This document shows, in pieces, positions 58,078 through 64,000 of a DNA stretch of 64,000 bases (positions within the stretch are counted from its first letter, which is position 1; every line of letters starts with the position of its first letter). This DNA is from Delphinapterus leucas. Taxonomy: Eukaryota > Chordata > Mammalia > Artiodactyla > Monodontidae. The stretch is from the NCBI RefSeq assembly GCF_002288925.2, contig NW_022098008.1, positions 8,155,442 through 8,219,441 on the forward strand, in the 5' to 3' direction. The position numbers and the translations under genes were made by a program. The notes below the pieces were generated by a model. The model made no database searches, was not told where the DNA came from, and was given only the letters and a program-made list of their open reading frames with translations.

Positions 58078-59640
58078 ATTACATGGAGCTGGGAGGTTTC
58101 TTGTGGACCAGTGTCCTGAACTTGGCTCTCCCACCTCAGAGGCACAGCACTGACTCCTGGCTGGAGCACCAAGTGCCTTTCATCAGCAAGGCTCAGAATA
58201 AAGGGAGAAAAAATAGAAAGAAAGAAAGAAAGAGGATAAAATAAAGATAAAATAAAGTTATTAAAATAAAAAGTAATTATTAAGAAAAAAAATTTTTTAA
58301 GTAAAAAAAAAAAAGCAGACGGACAGAACCCTAGGACAAATGGTAAAAGCAAAGCTATACAGACAAAATCTCACACTGAAACATACACATACACACTCAC
58401 AAAAAGAGGAAAGGGGGAAAAAATAATATATCTTCTTCCCAAAGTCCACCTCATCAATTTGGGATGATTCCTTGTCTATTCAGGTATTCCACAGATGCAG
58501 GGTACATCAAGTTGATTGTGGAGTTTTAATCCACTGCTTCTGAGGCTGCTGGGAGAGATTTCCCTTTCTCTTCTTTGTTCTCACAGCTCCCGGGGTTCAG
58601 CTTTGGATTTAGCCCCGCCTCTGCATGTAGGTCACCGGAGGGCGTCTGTGCTTCGCTCAGACAGGATGGGGTTAAAGGAGCCGCTGATTTGGGGGCTCTG
58701 GCTCACTCAGGCCGGAGGGAGGGAGGGGCGCAGATGTGGCGCGGGCCTGCGGCAGCAGAGACCAGCACAACGTTGCACCAGACTGAGGTGCGCTGTGCGT
58801 TCTCCCGGGGAAGTTGTCCCTGGATCTCGGGACCCTGGCAGTGGAGGGCTGCACAGGCTCCTGGGAGGGGAGATGTGGATAGTGACCTTGCTTGCACACA
58901 GGCTTCTTGGTGGCAGCAGCAGCAGCCTTAGCGTCTCATGCCCGTCTCTGGGGTCCGTGATGTTAGCCGCGTCTCGCGTCTGTCTCTGGAGCTCCTTTAA
59001 GCAGCACTCTTAATCCCCTCTCCTCGCGCACTAGGAAACAAACAGGGAAGAAAAAGTCTCTTTCCTCTTCGGCAGGTCCAGACTTTTCCCCGGACTTCCT
59101 CCCAGCCAGCCATGGCGCACTAACCCCTGCAGGCTGTGTTCACGCCGCCAACCCCAGTCCTCTCCCTGCGCTCCGACTGAAGCCCGAGCCTCAGCTCCCA
59201 GCCCCACCCGTCCTGGCGGGGGAGCAGACAAGCCTCTCGGGCTGGTGAGTGCTGGTCGGCACTGATCCTCTGTGCGGGAATCTCTCCGCTTTGCCCTCCG
59301 CACCCCAGTGGCTGCGCTCTCCTCCGCGGCCCCGAAGCTCCGCCACCCACAGTCTCTTCCCGCGAAGGGGCTCCTAGTGTGTGGAAAACTTTCCTCCTTC
59401 ACGGCTTCCTCCCACTGGTGCAGGTCCCGTCCCTATTCTTTTGTCTCTGTTTTTTCTTTTTTCTTTTTCCCTACCCAGGTACGTGGGGAGTTTCTTGCCT
59501 TTTGGGAGGTCTGAGGTCTTCTGCCAGTATTCAGTAGGTGTTTTGTAGGAGTTGTTCCACGTGTAGATGTATTTCTGGTGTGTCTGTGGGGAGGAAGGTG
59601 ATCTCCATGTCTTACTCTTCCGCCATCTTTCTCAACTCCC
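58078..59640 (-). promoter_or_regulatory. L1 copy B 5' UTR: CpG-rich internal promoter with YY1-like site
   Basis: The 5' end carries 'AAGATGGCG' (59629-59621, minus), the YY1-binding core used by mammalian L1 promoters to set the transcription start. 58570-59400 is GC- and CpG-rich, in contrast to the AT-rich neighbourhood, as expected for an L1 promoter. It is followed by an A/T- and (CTTT)n-rich stretch (58200-58310). Several 75-165 codon frames overlap the GC-rich part by composition alone. Confidence 0.8.
58200..58312 (+). repeat. (GAAA)n and A/T-rich simple sequence within the L1 5' UTR
   Basis: GAAA units at 58214-58232 then AAATAAA-type sequence. Also present in the consensus of this L1 5' UTR. 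Confidence 0.85.
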
Positions 59641-61696
59641 TATGTTTTTGCTTTTGTGTGTGTGAATTCTTTGGCAATTTTACAGTTCTCTCTGACGAAC
59701 ATATTGCATTTTTTTCAATTCATAACATACTAACTTTAAAGACAAGCCAGGCTTCTTACTAGATTCACTTTTTTTAGATTGCTGTGTTATCTTAAAATTA
59801 TTATCAACCTCTTGTCTTTTCTCTGCCAAGGCACAATAATTTTTGCTTTTTAAACATTTTATTCACAGGTCTTACTTACCAACTCTTTAATTATATTTAT
59901 TACTCTTTCCTGAAAAGGTCTCAAGGTCCTTGTTTAAGAACTTTCCAAAGAAAATTCTGACATATTAGAGAGCTCATAGGATTACTAAGTTGTTAGGAGA
60001 TTCTTAGAGTTATCTTAGTTTACCTGTGACACTTTTTAATGGAAAAAAATACAGGCTGAGAGAAATGACCTGCCTTTCATGGTTTCACAGAGCCAATCAG
60101 CACCATGGCTAGCTTTTTCATTTACTCTTTTATTTATATAAAACTGGACTTGTTAGCAAGTCCAGTTCATCTCCAGGTTGAGTTTTCATCCTCTTTGATC
60201 TACAACCTACTCTGGGTCTCATTCTCATATTTCTGTTGTTGATTAAACATAAGGATAAATGAAACTATGCATATATTGACCTCTTTACATTGCACCAGTT
60301 CTCAATAAAATAAATGAGCAACATTTTCCTTCCTTTACTCCCAGACTTTCTCATGCTGTCCTTATGCACATACTGGAAAGGAGCAGAGATGAGTTTTAGC
60401 AGAATACAGGAGGCAACTCATATAAAGTACAACTGTGCTTGTAATGAAATACAATCTAAGACTCATGATTGAAAATAAGTATGGATTAATGTCTAGAAAC
60501 TTTACTAAAAAGATGAATCATGAATTGAAGAAAAAGGCCAGACTCTTGAGAAAGAAAGCTGACAATTCTGCCAATGTCTGCTCCTGGCCAGCGTTCTCCT
60601 TACAGCTGTTCCACGCTGGAAGAGTAGTTTTTCTCTTGGCCGTAATCTGTACAATGATTATGCATTCCTTGAAGCAGAGGAGACAGTTAACCATGGAGAT
60701 TCAAAGAGTTTCCCTCTGGGACACATCACCTACACGTGAACAGAGTAAAGTAAGCAAAAAAAGATATGACACATCAATGGAGTAAGTGACTCAATGCAAG
60801 CAGGCAAACTTTGAAATAAAATTAATTAAAAGAATTGAAAATATATAATGAGCCAAAATATTGATAATAGAATTGAAGGGCTCTAAAAATATTTCATTAT
60901 GTTATGTAACTTCCTTTAACTTTTTCAACATTATTGCTAAGAATATCCTCTACTATAGAAGGCTCTTCTTGGTAAGTTGTGAAAAGACTAACTTAAGGTA
61001 AAATGACAAAGAAGGATTAAAAATAAAAGGACGACCTAATGTCCATGGTTGAATGCAAACTAGAAGACAGCTGGGTGATGATTAACATCAGGTTAAAAGG
61101 AATGCTGCTATCCCAAAAGAGGGGACGAGGACTAAGAATAAATACCTATAAAAGAAGAAAAATGTCTGGATGGCATAAAGGAAAAGTCATCCCACCAAAT
61201 CACCAAATCTCATTAAACATTGTTTCCTTTGTATTTATATCTATAAACATAAGCATGTATATGGTTGCATCATGTGAAATTGCTGTTTTGGTAGGTCAAG
61301 AATAGTTTAATATGCAGGTTGATATGGTTTAAGAAAATGAATTAATATATAAGATGCATATGCTTCCCTTGTGAGTGGGAATTGAGTTCCTTCAAGCCAA
61401 TCCTTTTGTTATAGCTCTAAATGCCTTAATTTAAAGATGAACTTTACACATCAAGCAAGACCTTTACTAACCAAGCAAGTAGAACAACTTAAGTGAGTGA
61501 TTCCTGTTGGGGTGGGGAGGGGTGGCCTTCGGCTGGTGATTTCTTAGCTCAGTATGGAGGTTACTTGGCTCCCCAACCCTCCCCTAATCCCCACTTTCAC
61601 TTTCTAGGTCCACGGACTGGAGGTCACAAATCCCATAACAGCACAAGATCCCCTTGCATGTTCAGAAAGGGAAGCAAGCAGTGCATGGCCCAGTTT
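59641..61696. other. 2.1 kb without a recognised gene or repeat
   Basis: AT-rich. A plus-strand frame of 116 codons (60435-60785) has a hydrophobic stretch but no family match, poor start context and no splice evidence. A perfect hairpin lies at 60143-60166. Confidence 0.4.
60143..60166. repeat. Perfect inverted repeat (10-bp arms, 4-nt loop)
   Basis: 'actggacttg' + 'ttag' + 'caagtccagt'. Not followed by a T-run; no evidence of function. Confidence 0.9.
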
Positions 61697-61925
61697 AAGA
61701 TGCTCAGAATGTAGACTCAGGAGCCAGACTGCCTGGGGTCAAGTCCCAGCTGTGTTGCTCCCCAGCATTTCTTCAATATCCCATTTCCTCTTCCTTCCTT
61801 GGAAAACAGAGACACAGAATATCTGCCTCTGAATATTAAGAGCCCTGAATTAGCACGAGCAAAGTGCTCGTACCAAAAAGTGTCCAGCCCATGAAGAAAC
61901 TCAGTAAATATTAGCTAGTGTTGTG
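61697..61925 (+). mobile_element. MIR SINE
   Basis: 'gagccagactgcctggggtc' (61721-61740) then 'agtcccagctgtgttgctcc' (61742-61761) and the 3' end 'agaaactcagtaaatattag' (61895-61914): MIR in sense, middle diverged. Confidence 0.8.
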
Positions 61926-62720
61926 ATTCTAAATTTTGGTGGACATGTGCAATTCCAGAAAAGAAATCTGCACACACACACAAACATAATAAAAATATGC
62001 CCAGAGTACAGAATTCTTTATGTTAAAGAATGTGTTGCAAGCTGGAGACCAATTATACCACAGAAGTTCACCCACTGGAGTGAAGGTTCTGAGCCCCACA
62101 TCAGGCTTCCCAACCTGGGGATCTGGCAATGGGAAGAGGAATTTCCAGAGAATCAGACTTTGAAGGCTAGCAGGACTTGATGGCAGGACTTCCACAGGAT
62201 AGGGGGAAACAGAGACTCCACTCTTGGAGGCACACACAAAGTAGTGTGTGCATCAGGACCCAGCAGGAAGGAGCAGTGACCCCATAGGAGGCTGAACCAG
62301 ACCTACCTGCTAGTGTTGGAAGGTCTCCTGCAGAGGTGGGGGTTGGCTGTGGCTCACCGCAGGGACAAGGACATTGGCAGAAGAAGTTCTGGGAATTACT
62401 CCTTGGTGTGAGCCCTCCTGGAGTCCACCATTAGCCCCACCGAAGAGCCTGTAGGCTCTGGTGCTGGGTCACCTCAGGCCAAACAACCAATAGGGAGGGA
62501 ACTCAGCCCAACCCATCAGCAGACAAGCGAATTCAAGTTTTACTGAGTTCTGCCCACCAGAGCAACACCCAGCTCTACCCACCACCAGTCCCTCCCATCA
62601 GGAAGCTTGCACAAGCCTCTTAGATAGCCACATCCACCAGGGGGAAGACAGCAGAAGCAAGAAGAACTACAGTCCTACAGCCTGTGGAACGAAAACAACA
62701 TTCACAGAAAGATAAACAAT

Positions 62721-63864
62721 ATGAAAAGGCAGAGGACTATGTACCAGATGAAGGAAAAAGATAAAACCCCAGAAAAACAACTAAATGAAGTGGAGATAGA
62801 CAACCATCCAGAAAAAGAATTCAGGATAATAATAGTGAAGATGATCCAGGACCTCAGAAAAAGAATGGAGGCAAAGATCGAGAAGATGCAAGAAATGTTT
62901 AATGAAGACCTAGAAGAATTAGAGAATAAACACCTAGAAGAATTAAAAGAATAAACAAACAAACAGAGATGAACAACACAATAACTGAAATGAAAAATAC
63001 ACTAGAAGGAATCAATCGCAGAATACCTGAGACAGAAGAATGGATAAGTGACCTGGAACACAGAATGGTGGAATCCACTGCCATGGAACAGAATAAAGAA
63101 AAAAGAATGGAAAGAAATGAACACAGACTAAGAGACTTCTAGGACAACATTAAATGCACCAATGTTTGCATTATAGGGGTCCCAGAAGGAGAAAAGAGAG
63201 AGAAAGTACCCAAGAAAATATTTGAAGAGATTATAGTCGAAAATTTCCCTAACATGGGAAAAGAAGTAGCCACCCAAGCCCAGGAAGCACAGAGAGTCCT
63301 AGGCAGGATAAACCCAAAGACAAACAAGCCAAGGAACATAGTAATCAAAATGACAAAAATTAGGGCTTCCTTGGTGGCACAGTTGTTGAGAGTCTGCCTG
63401 CCGATGCAGCGGACACATGTTCATGCCCCAGTCCAGGAAGATCACACATGCTGTGGCCTTGAGCCATGGCCGCTGAGCCTGTGCATCTGGAGCCTGTGCT
63501 CTGCAATGGGAGAGGCCACAACAGTGAGAGGCCCGCATATCACAAAAAAAAAAAAAAAAAAGACAAAAATTAAAGACAAAGAAAAATTACTAAAACCAAC
63601 AAAGGAAAAATGACAAATAACATACAAGGAAACTTCCATAAGGTTAACAGCTGATTTCTCAGCAGAAGCTCTACAAGCCAGAGGGGAGTGGCACAATATA
63701 TTCAAAGTGATGAAAGGGAAGAACCTACAACCAAGATTACACTATCCAGCAAGAATCTCACTCAGATTCAATGGAGAAATCAAAAGCTTTACAGACAAAC
63801 AAAAGCTAAGAGAATTCAACACCACAAAACCAGCTTTACAACAAATGCTAAAGGAACTTCACTA
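62721..63864 (+). pseudogene. L1 copy C ORF1, inactivated
   Basis: Starts ATG at 62721 ('MKRQRTMYQMKEKDKTPEK'), with coiled-coil heptads (62850-62940). A TAA at 62952-62954 ends the first frame after 77 codons. Homology continues: 'KEVATQAQEAQRVLGRINP' in a frame at 63254-63320. The coding region is then cut by a CHR SINE (63363-63561) and resumes to the stop near 63864. Confidence 0.88.
63363..63561 (+). mobile_element. CHR SINE
   Basis: Complete copy in sense orientation ('gggcttccttggtggcacag', 63363-63382; 'ggccacaacagtgagaggcc', 63513-63532) with poly(A). A perfect target-site duplication 'gacaaaaatta' lies at 63352-63362 and 63562-63572. Confidence 0.96.
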
Positions 63865-63924
63865 AGTGGGAAACACAAAGGAAGAAAAAGACCTACAAAA
63901 ACAAACCCAAAACAATTAAGAAAA

Positions 63925-64000
63925 TGGTAATGGAACATACATATCAATAATTACCTTAAATGTGAATGGATTAAATGTTCCAACCAAAAGACACAGACTC
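63925..64000 (+). pseudogene. L1 copy C ORF2, N-terminal start
   Basis: Begins ATGGTAATGGAACATAC, where other L1 copies have one extra base ('ATGGTAATAGGAACATAC'), giving a frameshift in codon 3-4. Remainder encodes the endonuclease N-terminus ('ITLNVNGLN' in the shifted frame). Continues beyond the window. Confidence 0.75.

Larger units (their letters stand above)
52679..59640 (-). mobile_element. Near full-length LINE-1 (copy B) with complete 5' UTR but missing 3' end
   Basis: About 6.96 kb. Minus-strand order: 5' UTR (59640-57711), ORF1 (57710-56819), ORF2 (56760-52930), 3' UTR (52929-52679). The 5' end ('gggagttgagaaagatggcg') is complete, which is rare for L1. The 3' UTR stops after 'gagatatggg', lacking the last 90 or so bases and the poly(A) tail seen in the copies at 3828 and 48484. 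No target-site duplication was found. Both ORFs are broken. Confidence 0.95.
62040..64000 (+). mobile_element. LINE-1 (copy C), 5' UTR, ORF1 and first bases of ORF2; continues past the window
   Basis: 5' UTR (about 62040-62720; left edge uncertain), ORF1 (62721-63864, split by a SINE) and ORF2 start near 63925. The 5' UTR is unrelated in sequence to that of copy B and is not CpG-rich, so this is a different, older subfamily. The 3' part lies beyond 64000. Confidence 0.9.

Noticed and set aside
58516..59013. 165-codon plus-strand frame and several overlapping frames in GC-rich DNA
   Set aside because: They fall in the antisense of the L1 5' UTR, where GC-rich composition depletes stop codons; no domain or splice evidence.
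60435..60785. 116-codon frame with one hydrophobic stretch
   Set aside because: Poor start context, no homology recognised and no splice sites; expected by chance in 64 kb.

Overview
This is nuclear DNA from a mammal, almost certainly a cetacean (whale or dolphin). The main evidence is eight tRNA-derived SINEs of the CHR type, with the head 'cttccctggtgg', tRNA-like A and B boxes, and (in the longer ones) the tail 'aggccacaacagtgagag'. LINE-1 (L1) copies of the cetartiodactyl kind accompany them, and I saw no BovB or Bov-A2 element, which argues against a ruminant. Ancient mammalian repeats (L2, MIR, MLT1/MLT2 LTRs, MER5/MER20 hAT elements, L1M) fill much of the rest. No complete protein-coding gene, rRNA, functional tRNA or CRISPR array was found. 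The window reads as intergenic or intronic sequence shaped by retrotransposition.

Layout. 1-3828: 3' two thirds of a plus-strand L1, interrupted by a CHR SINE. 3957-6574: a three-layer nest, in which an old plus-strand L1 was split by a minus-strand L1 that was in turn split by a CHR SINE. 6575-10980: sequence I cannot assign. 10980-14902: L2 fragments with an inserted MIR, a MER20-like element and two LTRs. 15115-25735: short L1, MIR, L2, hAT and LTR fragments in unassigned DNA. 26321-27556: an exact 68-bp direct duplication with a CHR SINE between its copies. 28835-42761: further CHR, L1M, MER5, MIR and MLT1 copies. 42762-43114: a 353-bp purine-rich repeat at the 3' end of an L1 fragment. 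43124-43238 (minus): the one stretch that looks like a genuine coding exon, encoding a short N-terminus with a membrane anchor and ending in a consensus splice donor. 43450-52680: an MLT1 LTR, a clean CHR SINE, a clean short L1, microsatellites and L1M relics. 52679-59640 (minus): an L1 with an intact CpG-rich 5' UTR, ORF1 and ORF2 but without its 3' end. 62040-64000 (plus): the 5' half of an L1 with a different 5' UTR, split by a CHR SINE and running off the window.

None of the L1 copies appears able to move by itself: the reading frames carry stops and frameshifts, and one has a mutated reverse-transcriptase active site. Repeat family names come from recognising consensus sequence by eye, not from a database search, so edges of old repeats are good to about 10-30 bp. 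I found no convincing new biological system. The points most worth checking are the candidate exon and the repeat tract beside its donor, the 68-bp duplication, the L1 lacking its 3' end, and the 118-codon frame just upstream of its ORF1.
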